Shown piece by piece: positions 33,313-42,627 of a stretch of 45,572 bases of DNA. Under the pieces are notes generated by a model that was not told the origin of the DNA, made no database searches, and worked only from the letters and a program-made list of their open reading frames with translations. The translations under genes were made by a program, and so were the position numbers. This stretch comes from Bacteroidaceae bacterium (lineage in GTDB: Bacteria; Bacteroidota; Bacteroidia; Bacteroidales; Bacteroidaceae). How positions within the stretch are numbered: position 1 is the first letter of the stretch; every line of letters starts with the position of its first letter. Location of the stretch: the NCBI GenBank assembly GCA_017407905.1, contig JAFQVS010000036.1, forward strand, positions 1 through 45,572, read 5' to 3'.

Positions 33313-34725
33313 TTATTTCTTTGCATAGAATTTATGCGGAGCAATCATATTCTCGGGGCGCAACAGCTCGTCAAGTTCCTCCTTAGTAAGCAGCTTCTCC
33401 TCAAGAACAAGGTCATAGACGCTGCGGTTCTCCTTGAGCGCACGCTTAGCTATTCTTGCCGAATTTTCGTAACCCAATGTGGGGTTAAGCGCAGTAACAA
33501 TACCGATGCTACCCATTACAAGCTCGCGACAGTGTCCCTCGTTGGCGGTGATACCATCCACGCACAGCGTCCTCAGACGCGCCATACCCTTGAGCAACAT
33601 TCTTATCGACGAAATTATCGCGTGTACAAGCACAGGCTCCATAACATTCAACTGCAACTGACCCGCCTCGGCCGCAAAAGTAACGGTAAGGTCGTTACCA
33701 ATCACGCGGAAACAAATCTGATTCACAACCTCGGGAATCACCGGGTTAACCTTTCCGGGCATAATGCTCGAACCGGGCTGCATCGGCGGCAGGTTAATTT
33801 CATTAAGGCCGCAACGCGGGCCGCTCGAAAGCAGACGCAGGTCGTTACAAATCTTCGACAGCTTAACAGCCATACGTTTAAGCACCGACGAGTACATCAC
33901 CGACGAACCGGCATCGGGAGTAGCCTCCACAAGATTGCTTGCAAGCACAAACCTACGTCCCGTAACCTCGGCAAGAGCCTTCACGCAAGCCTCGGCATAG
34001 CCCGGCTCGGTGTTAATACCCGTACCGATGGCCGTCGCACCCATATTCACCTCAAGGAACAGACGGGCAGCCTCGTTCAGACGGGCAATCTCCTCCTCAA
34101 GAGTAGCCGCAAAGGCCTCAAACTCCTGTCCGAGGGTCATAGGCACAGCATCCTGTAGCTGCGTGCGTCCCATCTTCAGAATGCCCTCAAACTCCTTACC
34201 TTTGGCGCGGAACGATGCAACCAACCTTTCGAGCTCCTTGATAAGGTCGTCATTATGATAGATGAAACAGAGTTTAAACGAGGTAGGATAAGCGTCGTTT
34301 GTCGATTGCGACAGATTGACGTGGTCGTTGGGGTGGCAATATTGATATTCGCCCTTCTCGTGTCCCAAAATCTCCAGCGCGCGGTTGGCCACCACCTCAT
34401 TTATATTCATATTGGTAGATGTTCCCGCACCACCCTGAATAAGGTCAACGGGGAATTGATCGACCAGCGCACCGCCGATAATCTCTTCACAAGCAGCCTT
34501 TATGGCGTTACCTATTGTAGCGTCCAGCGTGCCAAGCTCCATATTAGCGTGGGCAGCGGCCCATTTTACCTGTGCCAGAGCCTTCACATAGTAAGGGTGG
34601 TCGCTTATTTTAATACCGCTTATCTCGTGGAAGTTCTCAATGGCTCGCAATGTTTGCACTCCATAATAAGCATCAGCGGGAACCTGTATCTCGCCCAAAG
34701 AATCGTGTTCAAGACGTGTCTTCAT
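33313..34725 (-). CDS. aspA: Aspartate ammonia-lyase
   Basis: A 470-residue protein of the aspartase/fumarase superfamily. The N-terminus MKTRLEHDSLGEIQVPADAYYGVQTLRA is the aspartase form (core LGEIQVPADAYYG, 10-22), not the fumarase one. GGAGTSTNMNINEVVANRA lies near 93-111, and the catalytic flexible loop GSSIMPGKVNPVIPE near 315-329 has the conserved serine. It deaminates aspartate to fumarate and ammonia in the cytoplasm, feeding the reductive branch of anaerobic Bacteroidota metabolism. It appears monocistronic, with a terminator at 33152-33190. No clear promoter was found in 34726-34900. Confidence 0.95.
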   Translation of the reverse strand: MKTRLEHDSLGEIQVPADAYYGVQTLRAIENFHEISGIKISDHPYYVKALAQVKWAAAHANMELGTLDATIGNAIKAACEEIIGGALVDQFPVDLIQGGAGTSTNMNINEVVANRALEILGHEKGEYQYCHPNDHVNLSQSTNDAYPTSFKLCFIYHNDDLIKELERLVASFRAKGKEFEGILKMGRTQLQDAVPMTLGQEFEAFAATLEEEIARLNEAARLFLEVNMGATAIGTGINTEPGYAEACVKALAEVTGRRFVLASNLVEATPDAGSSVMYSSVLKRMAVKLSKICNDLRLLSSGPRCGLNEINLPPMQPGSSIMPGKVNPVIPEVVNQICFRVIGNDLTVTFAAEAGQLQLNVMEPVLVHAIISSIRMLLKGMARLRTLCVDGITANEGHCRELVMGSIGIVTALNPTLGYENSARIAKRALKENRSVYDLVLEEKLLTKEELDELLRPENMIAPHKFYAKK

Positions 34726-35062
34726 CTCAGTTAGTTTTTAAAGTCCTATAATTTGGTTTCACTTTGCTAAAGAAAGTGGCGAAACAGTGCCAAAGTGATA
34801 CACCCTGCTACCCTTCCGCACAGGCTAATATAATCATTTAAATAACACGACAAGCGAAAAAAAGGTTTTTTGTTTCAAAAAAGAATAATTTTACGAAAAA
34901 AGCTGCACTGTACCCCTCGGACGAGGAGGAAAACAACAAAAAATCGGCGCAAGAGGCCCTCAAGACAAGCATAAGGCTGTACTTTCCAAATGGAAACAAA
35001 AAATAATAAGCGCTGACAAATTGGAATCTGCCAGCGCTTGTTTTTCTATTTATAGAAATATT
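34726..35062. other. Intergenic region between the Nfn-like gene and aspA
   Basis: 337 bases with no gene seen. It holds the aspA upstream region, whose promoter is not clear, an AT-rich middle, and the terminator of the seryl-tRNA synthetase/Nfn-like operon at 35008-35039. Confidence 0.6.
35008..35039 (-). terminator. Terminator of the serS/Nfn-like operon
   Basis: On the minus strand AAGCGCTG (35039-35032) pairs with CAGCGCTT (35015-35008) around a 16-base loop, followed by ATTATTTTTTG. It lies about 24 bases beyond the Nfn-like stop. Confidence 0.75.
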
Positions 35063-37366
35063 TTACTTACTGAGCATCTCGTGCATCGAGGCAGCAGCCT
35101 TTCGTCCATCGCCCATTGCAAGAATCACGGTTGCACCGCCGCGCACAATGTCGCCACCCGCAAAGATTGTGGGGATTGACGACTGCATCTTCTCATTTAC
35201 GGCGATTGTATTCTTGCGACCAAGCTCAAGCCCCTCGACCGAGGTGGGAACAAGAGGATTCGGCGCAACACCCACGCTCACCACCGCCATATCAATGTCG
35301 ATAGTCTCGATGGCACCCTCGACGGGTACAGGCGAACGACGTCCCGAAGCATCGGGCTCGCCAAGCTCCATTTTCTGAAGCACAATCTGCTTCACACAGC
35401 CCTTCTCGTCGGCAATATACTCGATGGGATTATGCAGGGTAAGGAATTCCACTCCCTCTTCCTTGGCGTGCTTAACCTCTTCGAGGCGTGCGGGCATCTC
35501 GGCCTCGCTGCGACGATAGATAATCATCGCCTTCTCGGCGCCCAGACGCAGTGCCGTGCGCACCGAGTCCATAGCCGTGTTACCACCGCCCACCACAGCA
35601 ACGCGCTTGCCAATGTGCATCGGAGTGTCGCTGTCTGGGTTCGAGGCATCCATAAGATTCACACGTGTCAGATACTCGTTCGACGAGAGGATGTTTATCG
35701 AATTTTCGCCGGGAATATTCATAAAATTGGGCAGGCCCGCACCCGAAGCCACGAATGTACCCTTAAAGCCCTCCTCTTCGAGCTGCTTTATAGATAGGGT
35801 CTTTCCAATCACACAATCCTTTACAAACTCGACACCCATTTTGCGCAGCGTCTCAATCTCGGTCTCGACGATGGCATTGGGCAGACGAAATTCGGGAATA
35901 CCATATTTCAGCACACCGCCAATCTCGTGCAGCGCCTCGAACACGGTAACCGAGTAGCCGAGCTTTGCCATATCTCCGGCAAACGACAATCCCGCGGGAC
36001 CCGAGCCCACAACAGCCACCTTAATGCCATTCGAGGGAGCAACGGCGGGAACCTCGTTGAGGCCATTCTCGCGGGCATAATCGGCCGCGAAGCGCTCAAG
36101 CGCACCGATGGCAACAGCCTTGTGGCCCATCTTCAGATGCACGCACTTCGACTCGCACTGCTTCTCCTGAGGACACACACGGCCGCACACAGCGGGCAGC
36201 GAGCTTGTCATTTTAAGCACTTTTGCAGCGGCACCAAACTCGCCACGCTCTATATTCTTGATGAACGAAGGAATTTTTATGCTCACGGGGCAACCCTCCA
36301 TACAGGTGGGATTGGGGCAGTCGAGACAGCGCTGCGCCTCGCGCATTGCCATTTCCACGGTGAGGCCGCGGTTCACCTCCTCGCGCAACTGAGTGGCACG
36401 ATAGGCGGGCTCAAGCTCGGGCATTTCGCAGCGCTCGATGGCTGCACGCTCCTTTCCTTTGAGCTTGCCGCGAAGCTCGACGCGCCACGCAGCATTACGG
36501 TCGGTCAGTTCGTCGGCGGCGGGGAGGGGTGCGCACTCCTCTCCGTGCGAGTTTACGAACCTCTCCATCTCCTCTTGCTCCTCGCGCTTGAACGAGCCCA
36601 GACGCTGCATCATCCCGTCAAAATCAACTTTGTGGCCATCAAACTCAGGGCCATCGACGCACACGAATTTTGTCTTTCCATCGACCGTTACACGGCAGGC
36701 GCCACACATTCCCGTGCCATCGACCATAATTGTGTTCAGCGACACCTCGGTGGGAATCTCATATTTCTTTGTCAACAGGCAGACGAATTTCATCATCACA
36801 GCGGGGCCTATTGCCACGCACTTATCCACCTTCTCGCGCAGAATAACGCGCTCAACGCCCTCGGTAACCAATCCTTTGTCGCCGTAAGAGCCATCGTCGG
36901 TCATAATAATCACCTCGTCCGAAACGGCGCGCACCTCATCCTCCAATATAATAAGGTCTTTTGAGCGGCCCGCAAGCACCGATATTACTCGGTTGCCCGC
37001 CTTTTTAAGCGCTGTGGCAATGGGCAGCATAGGTGCAACGCCCACGCCTCCGCCGGCGCACACCACGGTACCGAAATTCTCGATGTGTGTAGCCTGTCCC
37101 AGAGGGCCTACAACGTCGGTAATATGGTCGCCCTCGTTAAGGTCGCACAGACGCGACGAGCTTTTGCCCACTTTCTGCACCACAAGAGTGATGAGGCCAC
37201 GCTCGGTGTCGGCGTGAGCAATTGTCAAGGGGATACGCTCGCCCTTCTCGCCCACTCTCACAATCACAAAGTTTCCGGCACGATAGGCCTTGGCAATCAA
37301 AGGCGCCTCGACACGCAGACGGAACACCTTCTCCGAAAATTGCTCTTTTGATACTATTTTATACAT
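35063..37366 (-). CDS. Single-chain NfnAB-like flavoprotein (FNR-type subunit fused to a GltD-type subunit)
   Basis: The start is set at ATG 37366 (MYKIVSKEQF), giving 767 residues; upstream codons lack family similarity. Residues about 1-260 are a ferredoxin-NADP reductase-like FAD/NAD module with a [2Fe-2S] site (CGAC...VC, near 222-237). Residues about 290-767 are a GltD/SudA-like module: two [4Fe-4S] motifs (CLDCPNPTCMEGCP; CGRVCPQEKQCESKC), FAD loop VVGSGPAGLSFAG and NADPH loop VVGGGNTAMDSVR. In separate-chain form these are NfnA and NfnB, which couple NADH, NADPH and ferredoxin by electron bifurcation. Database names often call it a dihydroorotate dehydrogenase/glutamate synthase fusion. 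It follows serS by 28 bases. Confidence 0.9.
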   Translation of the reverse strand: MYKIVSKEQFSEKVFRLRVEAPLIAKAYRAGNFVIVRVGEKGERIPLTIAHADTERGLITLVVQKVGKSSSRLCDLNEGDHITDVVGPLGQATHIENFGTVVCAGGGVGVAPMLPIATALKKAGNRVISVLAGRSKDLIILEDEVRAVSDEVIIMTDDGSYGDKGLVTEGVERVILREKVDKCVAIGPAVMMKFVCLLTKKYEIPTEVSLNTIMVDGTGMCGACRVTVDGKTKFVCVDGPEFDGHKVDFDGMMQRLGSFKREEQEEMERFVNSHGEECAPLPAADELTDRNAAWRVELRGKLKGKERAAIERCEMPELEPAYRATQLREEVNRGLTVEMAMREAQRCLDCPNPTCMEGCPVSIKIPSFIKNIERGEFGAAAKVLKMTSSLPAVCGRVCPQEKQCESKCVHLKMGHKAVAIGALERFAADYARENGLNEVPAVAPSNGIKVAVVGSGPAGLSFAGDMAKLGYSVTVFEALHEIGGVLKYGIPEFRLPNAIVETEIETLRKMGVEFVKDCVIGKTLSIKQLEEEGFKGTFVASGAGLPNFMNIPGENSINILSSNEYLTRVNLMDASNPDSDTPMHIGKRVAVVGGGNTAMDSVRTALRLGAEKAMIIYRRSEAEMPARLEEVKHAKEEGVEFLTLHNPIEYIADEKGCVKQIVLQKMELGEPDASGRRSPVPVEGAIETIDIDMAVVSVGVAPNPLVPTSVEGLELGRKNTIAVNEKMQSSIPTIFAGGDIVRGGATVILAMGDGRKAAASMHEMLSK

Positions 37367-37394
37367 AATGTGCTCAACGTTAAAAGGGTGATTT

Positions 37395-38669
37395 TTAGTC
37401 AATTATCTCGAATCCACAGTAAGGAACAAGCGCTGCGGGGATGCGGATACCCTCGGGTGTCTGATTATTTTCGAGTAGCGCAGCCACTATACGCGGCAGG
37501 GCAAGTGCCGAGCCGTTGAGCGTGTGGCACAACTCGGTCTTTTTCTCGGCGTTGCGGTAGCGGCACTTCAAACGGTTGGCCTGATAGTTGTCGAAATTAG
37601 ATACCGACGACACCTCTAACCAACGCTTCTGCGCCTCGGAATATACCTCAAAGTCGAAGCACAGAGCAGCCGTGAAACTCATATCACCGCCACACAGACG
37701 CAGGATGCGGTAAGGAAGCTCCAGCTTCTTCAAAAGCCCCTCGACGTGCTCAAGCATCTCTTTGTGCGACTCCTTGCTGTGCTCGGGAGTGTCTATGCGC
37801 ACAATCTCGACCTTAGAAAACTCGTGCAGACGGTTCAGTCCGCGAACATCCTTGCCATACGAGCCTGCCTCGCGGCGGAAGCACTGCGTGTAGGCGCAAT
37901 TCTTTATGGGCAGTTGTTTCTCGTCAAGAATTACGTCGCGGTAGATATTTGTTACAGGCACCTCGGCGGTGGGGATAAGATAAAAGTCGTCCATCGTGCA
38001 GTGGTACATCTGCCCCTCTTTATCGGGGAGCTGTCCCGTTCCGTAGCCCGAAGCGGCATTTACCACCGTGGGAGGCATAATCTCGACGTATCCGGCCTTA
38101 CGTGCCTCGTCGAGGAAGAAATTGATGAGCGCACGCTGCAACTGCGCGCCCTTACCTTTATATACGGGGAACCCGGCACCGGTAATTTTCACGCCGAGGT
38201 CAAAGTCGATAAGGTCGTATTTCTTGGCAAGCTCCCAATGAGGTAGAGCATCGGCGGGAAGCTCAGTCTCAAGGCCACCGCTCTTCTCCACCACATTATC
38301 CTCGGCTGTTGCACCCTCGGGTACCTCGTCGTAAGGGATATTGGGGATTGTATAAAGCAGTTCCTGCAATTTTGCGGCAGCCTCGTCCATCTTCTCCTGA
38401 AGCTCTTTTGCTTTGTCCTTTAGAGAGGCAACCTCGGCCTTAACCGCCTCGACCTCCTCTAATGCCTTTTCCTTCATCAGTCGACCGATTTTTGCGGCAC
38501 ACTGCTTGCTCTGTGCAAGGGTGGCATCAAGCTCGGCCTGTGCCGTGCGACGCTCGCGGTCGAGCCCGAGCACCTTCTCAACTGTCTCCTGCGCATTCTT
38601 AAAATGCTTCTTTTCGAGACCTTTAATAACTTTTTCGGTCTCCTGACTGATAACTTTAACTGTCAACAT
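37395..38669 (-). CDS. serS: Seryl-tRNA synthetase
   Basis: The 424-residue protein has an N-terminal coiled-coil arm that binds tRNA-Ser (about 30-105, rich in K/E/A). The class II catalytic core includes TAEVPVTN, motif 2 CFRREAGSYGKDVRGLNRLHEF and motif 3 LNGSALALPRIVAALLENNQ (core FRREAGSYG and SALALPR). It charges tRNA-Ser with serine; one substrate, tRNA-Ser-GCT, is in this window. It is the first gene of a probable two-gene operon with the Nfn-like protein. A -7 box stands at 38708-38715. Length and start MLTVKVI match the family. Confidence 0.97.
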   Translation of the reverse strand: MLTVKVISQETEKVIKGLEKKHFKNAQETVEKVLGLDRERRTAQAELDATLAQSKQCAAKIGRLMKEKALEEVEAVKAEVASLKDKAKELQEKMDEAAAKLQELLYTIPNIPYDEVPEGATAEDNVVEKSGGLETELPADALPHWELAKKYDLIDFDLGVKITGAGFPVYKGKGAQLQRALINFFLDEARKAGYVEIMPPTVVNAASGYGTGQLPDKEGQMYHCTMDDFYLIPTAEVPVTNIYRDVILDEKQLPIKNCAYTQCFRREAGSYGKDVRGLNRLHEFSKVEIVRIDTPEHSKESHKEMLEHVEGLLKKLELPYRILRLCGGDMSFTAALCFDFEVYSEAQKRWLEVSSVSNFDNYQANRLKCRYRNAEKKTELCHTLNGSALALPRIVAALLENNQTPEGIRIPAALVPYCGFEIID

Positions 38670-38707
38670 ATTTTTGAATTTTATAATTTCTTGACGATAA
38701 TATTTGG

Positions 38708-38715
38708 CAAAGGTA
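38708..38715 (-). promoter_or_regulatory. -7 box upstream of serS
   Basis: TACCTTTG on the minus strand matches TAnnTTTG fully and lies 38 bases before the serS ATG. No TTTG occurs about 20 bases upstream. Confidence 0.5.
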
Positions 38716-39203
38716 CAACTATTTTCCCGAAAATGCGTAAATTGTGTTTCATTTTATTATAAAGTGTTTAAAAAAAGGCAATAAAGAGAGGATGCACATA
38801 CCCACACGCGCGCGCGTACACGTATAATATAAGGTAAAAACTGTAATCCATTTTTAAATAAAAACAGCCTGTACAAACATCAAACAGCGCAAAAAAGGCC
38901 GTCTAATTGACAAAATGACAAAAGATTACACACCACCCCCGCTCAAAAAGCGATTAAGAGCGTCCGGTACCCACTTTTAAGATTCTATTCTGACACTTTG
39001 AATAGCATTATTTCATTTTTGCTTTCTTTTTTCCAATCACAAAAAGCATAGATTCAGATAAAAAAAGCCAGCCAATCACCACCGCTACACCGTTAAATAT
39101 CACACACTTACAAGGCACAATAAGCGCCAACAAGAGAATATATTAAAAAATCAAGATTTTACAAAATTCCCAATTTTGACAAAATTTTTAGCATTAACTT
39201 TCT

Positions 39204-39233
39204 TTTGCAATTGAATTAAAATTGTTATCTTCG
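39204..39233 (+). promoter_or_regulatory. Promoter of the susC-susD operon
   Basis: TTTG (39204-39207) and TATCTTCG (39226-39233) are separated by 18 bases, a slightly short version of the Bacteroidota pattern. The leader to the susC ATG at 39320 is about 80 bases. Confidence 0.55.
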
Positions 39234-39319
39234 CAACCTTGGAAAAAGTCCTTACATAAGGACGCCATAAAAAACTAAACTTAACTACTTAATTATTATT
39301 AACTTAAATTCATTATCAA

Positions 39320-42300
39320 ATGAAAAGAGTGCTATTTTTGTTAACCTGCATTATGCTTGGTGTAGGTATGGCAACAGCGCAAACCAGCAGCATTTCGGGT
39401 ATTGTTTACTCGGAGTCTGACGGCGAGCCTGTAATTGGAGCCTCTGTATTGGTTGTGGGTACCGCTACTCTTGGTGCTTCTACCGATATTGAGGGTAAGT
39501 TCACTATTGACAGAGTACCTGCAAGCGCAACACACATTCGCGTTTCTTACGTAGGTATGGCTACTCAGGAGGTGAAAATCCAGCGTGGTAAGACAATCAA
39601 GATTACACTTACCGAGGATGGTCTTTCACTCGACGAGGTTATGGTTGTAGCTTATGGTACAGCCAAGAAATCGGCATTTACCGGTTCGGCATCGGTTGTA
39701 AAGGCCGACAAGATTGAGGCACGTAAGGTTTCTAACGTAACCAACGCCCTCGCCGGAACAATCGCCGGTGTTCAGACACTTAAGTCTAACGGTCAGCCCG
39801 GAACAAGCGCAACCGTACGCGTTCGCGGTGTCGGTTCGCTCTACGCAAGCAACAACCCTCTTTACGTTGTTGACGGTGTTCCTTTCGACGGTGATATTTC
39901 GTCTATCAACCCCGCCGACATCGAGAGTATGACAGTACAGAAGGATGCAGCTTCGGCCGCTCTTTACGGTGCTCGTGGTGCCAACGGTGTTATTATGGTA
40001 ACAACAAAGAAGGGTAAGACACACGAGTCTCGCGTAACATTCGACGCAAGCTGGGGTATCAACGAGCGTCAGATTGGTAAGTACGATGTTCTCGGCTCGG
40101 CCAACGAGTATATGGAGACACTCTATCAGGCTCATCGCAACGCAGGTTACTACAACCTCGGTTACGACGCAGCAAGAGCTCACGCATACGCTAACGCACA
40201 GCTCTTCCCCGCTCTTGGTTACCAGATGTACACATTGGCCGAGGGCACAACAGGCCTTATCGACCCCGCAACAGGTAAAGTACACGCCGGTGCCACACTC
40301 GGTTACAGCGATGGTAAAAACTACTACACTCCCGATGATTGGACAGAGGGTACCATTGACAACCAGATGCGTCAGGAGTACAACTTCAGCGTTTCGGGTG
40401 GTACAGAGCGCATCAACTACTTCTTCTCGGCCGGTTACCTCGAGGATGGCGGTATCATCGAGAATAGTGGTTTCGACCGTCTCACAACACGTTTGAGCGT
40501 TGACTATCAGGCTAAGAAATGGTTGAAAATTGGTACAAACATTGCTTACACAAACAGCGAGAGCCGCTACCCCGGCGATCAGACAACAACAAACTCATCG
40601 GGTAACGCCTTCTTCCTTGCCAACAACATTGCTCCCGTATATCCCCTGTACATCCGCAACGCCGATGGCAGCATTATGCGCGACGCACAGACAGGTCGTC
40701 CCGTTTACGACTATGGTGATGGCAAATACTCGGCCAGCACACGTAACTGGATGTCTATGTCTAACCCTATGAGCGACCTTATCTACAACAGCACCGAGTA
40801 CCTTATGGACATCTTCAGCGGCAAATACTTCGCCGAGATTACTCCCATCAAGGGCCTTAAGTTGACAGCTGCACTCAGCACATACGTTGACAACACACGC
40901 GCTCACGACATAGGTAACAACAAATATGGTCAGAGCGCAAGCTACGGTGGTACTGTAACACAAGACAACCAACGTACATACACATTCAACCAGCAGTATC
41001 TTGCCAACTACAACATTAGCCTCGGCAAAAACAACATCGAGGCAATGGCCGGTTACGAGGCATACGACTATCGTTACGAGAATTCTTGGGCATCAGGTCA
41101 GAATTTCTACAAAGAGGGCGACTACACAGTTAACAACACCATCGACCAGAAACGTGGTGGCGGCTCGGCCTCGGAGTACTCGACACGTGGTATCTTCGGT
41201 CGTTTGAACTACAATTGGGACGAGAAGTACTTTGCAAGCGTATCTTATCGTCGCGATGCCTCTTCGCGCTTCCATCCCGACAACCGTTGGGGCGACTTCT
41301 ACTCGGCTTCGGCAGCTTGGGTAATCAGCAAAGAAAAGTTTATGGAGGACTACACTTGGGTTGACCTTCTAAAATTTAAGGTATCATACGGTGAGCAGGG
41401 TAACGACAACATAGGTAACTACTATGCTTACCTCGACCAATACACAGTAACAGGTGCCGACGGTTCATTCTCGGACGGTCTTTTGGCTTACAAGGGTAAC
41501 AAAGACCTTACTTGGGAGAAGAGCCAGTCATTCAACACCGGTTTCGACTTCTCGCTCTTCAACTACAAGCTAAACGGTACAGTTGAGTACTTCAGCCGTA
41601 AGAGTAGCGATATGCTCTACAACAAGCCCGTATCACCCTCAAACGGTTACACATCAATTCCTATGAACGTAGGTTCAATGACCAACAGCGGATGGGAAAT
41701 TGAGCTCACAGCAACTCCTTACAAGGCACGTAACTTCAAGTGGGATGTTTATGCAAACGCCACATTTGTAAAGAACGAGATTAACGAGCTTCACCCCGAG
41801 CTTAACGGTAAGTACATCAGCGGTACGTCAATCCTTGAGGAGGGTGAGTCAATGTACCAGCTCTACCTTGTTAAGTACGCAGGTGTTGACCCCAACACAG
41901 GTCTTTCACTCTTCCACGCTAAATACACATTCGACGAGCACTTCCAGCGTTTGATTAAAAGCGGTGAAAAGACACAGGCAGAGTACGACAAGCTCCTTAA
42001 AGACGAAGACGCTTACGCAGCAGAAGTTGCAGCATACGAGAAGAACCCCGAGCGTTACGTAACATCTAACTACTCGGTTGCATCGCAGACCGGCCGTGAG
42101 GCAACAGGCGACCTTATGCCCGATGTATATGGTGGTTTCGGTACAACAATCGAGTTCTACGGCTTCGACCTCGGCGTACAGTTCTCTTATCAGATGGGTG
42201 GTAAAATTTGGGACTACACATATCAGGATTTGATGCACAACGGTGGTTCTTCGGATGCAGGACACAACTGGCACAAAGACATTGCCAACGCTTGGACACC

Positions 42301-42607
42301 CGAGAACCGCAACACAGATGTTCCCCGTATCGATGCAGTTGACCAATACACAAACCAGAGCAGCGACCGTTGGTTGATTTCATCTAACTACCTCTCGCTC
42401 AACAACATCACATTGGGTTACACATTCCCCAAGAGCTGGTGTCGTTCACTCGGTTTCAACTCAATCCGCGTTTACGGTGCAGCCGACAACGTAGCACTGC
42501 TTTGCGCACGTAAGGGTATGGACCCCCGTCAGAGCTACACAATGACAACAACATCAACATACGGTGCTCTGCGTACAATCACAGGTGGTATCAAACTTAC
42601 ATTCTAA
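39320..42607 (+). CDS. SusC/RagA-family TonB-linked outer-membrane transporter
   Basis: A 1095-residue protein with a signal peptide (KRVLFLLTCIMLGVGMATAQ). It continues with a carboxypeptidase-regulatory-like beta domain (about 24-108, GEPVIGASVLVVG), a TonB-box-like segment (DEVMVVAYGTAKK), a plug domain (about 122-230; VTNALAGTIAGVQ, YVVDGVPFDGDISSINPADIES, ALYGARGANGVIMV) and a large beta-barrel to the C-terminus (ITGGIKLTF). It imports ligands held by SusD using TonB energy. There is no nearby glycoside hydrolase, so glycan, peptide or cofactor uptake is unresolved. Codon use is strongly biased toward GGT, AAC, TAC and CGT, typical of high expression. Confidence 0.97.
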   Translation: MKRVLFLLTCIMLGVGMATAQTSSISGIVYSESDGEPVIGASVLVVGTATLGASTDIEGKFTIDRVPASATHIRVSYVGMATQEVKIQRGKTIKITLTEDGLSLDEVMVVAYGTAKKSAFTGSASVVKADKIEARKVSNVTNALAGTIAGVQTLKSNGQPGTSATVRVRGVGSLYASNNPLYVVDGVPFDGDISSINPADIESMTVQKDAASAALYGARGANGVIMVTTKKGKTHESRVTFDASWGINERQIGKYDVLGSANEYMETLYQAHRNAGYYNLGYDAARAHAYANAQLFPALGYQMYTLAEGTTGLIDPATGKVHAGATLGYSDGKNYYTPDDWTEGTIDNQMRQEYNFSVSGGTERINYFFSAGYLEDGGIIENSGFDRLTTRLSVDYQAKKWLKIGTNIAYTNSESRYPGDQTTTNSSGNAFFLANNIAPVYPLYIRNADGSIMRDAQTGRPVYDYGDGKYSASTRNWMSMSNPMSDLIYNSTEYLMDIFSGKYFAEITPIKGLKLTAALSTYVDNTRAHDIGNNKYGQSASYGGTVTQDNQRTYTFNQQYLANYNISLGKNNIEAMAGYEAYDYRYENSWASGQNFYKEGDYTVNNTIDQKRGGGSASEYSTRGIFGRLNYNWDEKYFASVSYRRDASSRFHPDNRWGDFYSASAAWVISKEKFMEDYTWVDLLKFKVSYGEQGNDNIGNYYAYLDQYTVTGADGSFSDGLLAYKGNKDLTWEKSQSFNTGFDFSLFNYKLNGTVEYFSRKSSDMLYNKPVSPSNGYTSIPMNVGSMTNSGWEIELTATPYKARNFKWDVYANATFVKNEINELHPELNGKYISGTSILEEGESMYQLYLVKYAGVDPNTGLSLFHAKYTFDEHFQRLIKSGEKTQAEYDKLLKDEDAYAAEVAAYEKNPERYVTSNYSVASQTGREATGDLMPDVYGGFGTTIEFYGFDLGVQFSYQMGGKIWDYTYQDLMHNGGSSDAGHNWHKDIANAWTPENRNTDVPRIDAVDQYTNQSSDRWLISSNYLSLNNITLGYTFPKSWCRSLGFNSIRVYGAADNVALLCARKGMDPRQSYTMTTTSTYGALRTITGGIKLTF

Positions 42608-42627
42608 ACATCTAATTTAAGAGAAAA

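Larger units (their letters stand above)
38670..39319. other. Long intergenic region between serS and susC
   Basis: 650 bases without a credible gene. It contains the serS -7 box, a 24-base strictly alternating pyrimidine-purine tract (38803-38826), a poorly structured AT-rich middle with A and T runs, the susC promoter (39204-39233) and a ~80-base leader with a small stem (GTCCTTA/TAAGGAC, 39248-39263). Confidence 0.7.

Noticed and set aside
33313..34725. Class II fumarase instead of aspartase
   Set aside because: The shared GSSxMPGKVNP loop fits both, but the N-terminal LGEIQVPADAYYG pattern is the aspartase type.
35063..37366. Dihydroorotate dehydrogenase electron-transfer subunit or glutamate synthase small subunit
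   Set aside because: Both halves occur in one chain and no pyrD or gltB partner is adjacent; the pair matches the NfnA/NfnB arrangement better.
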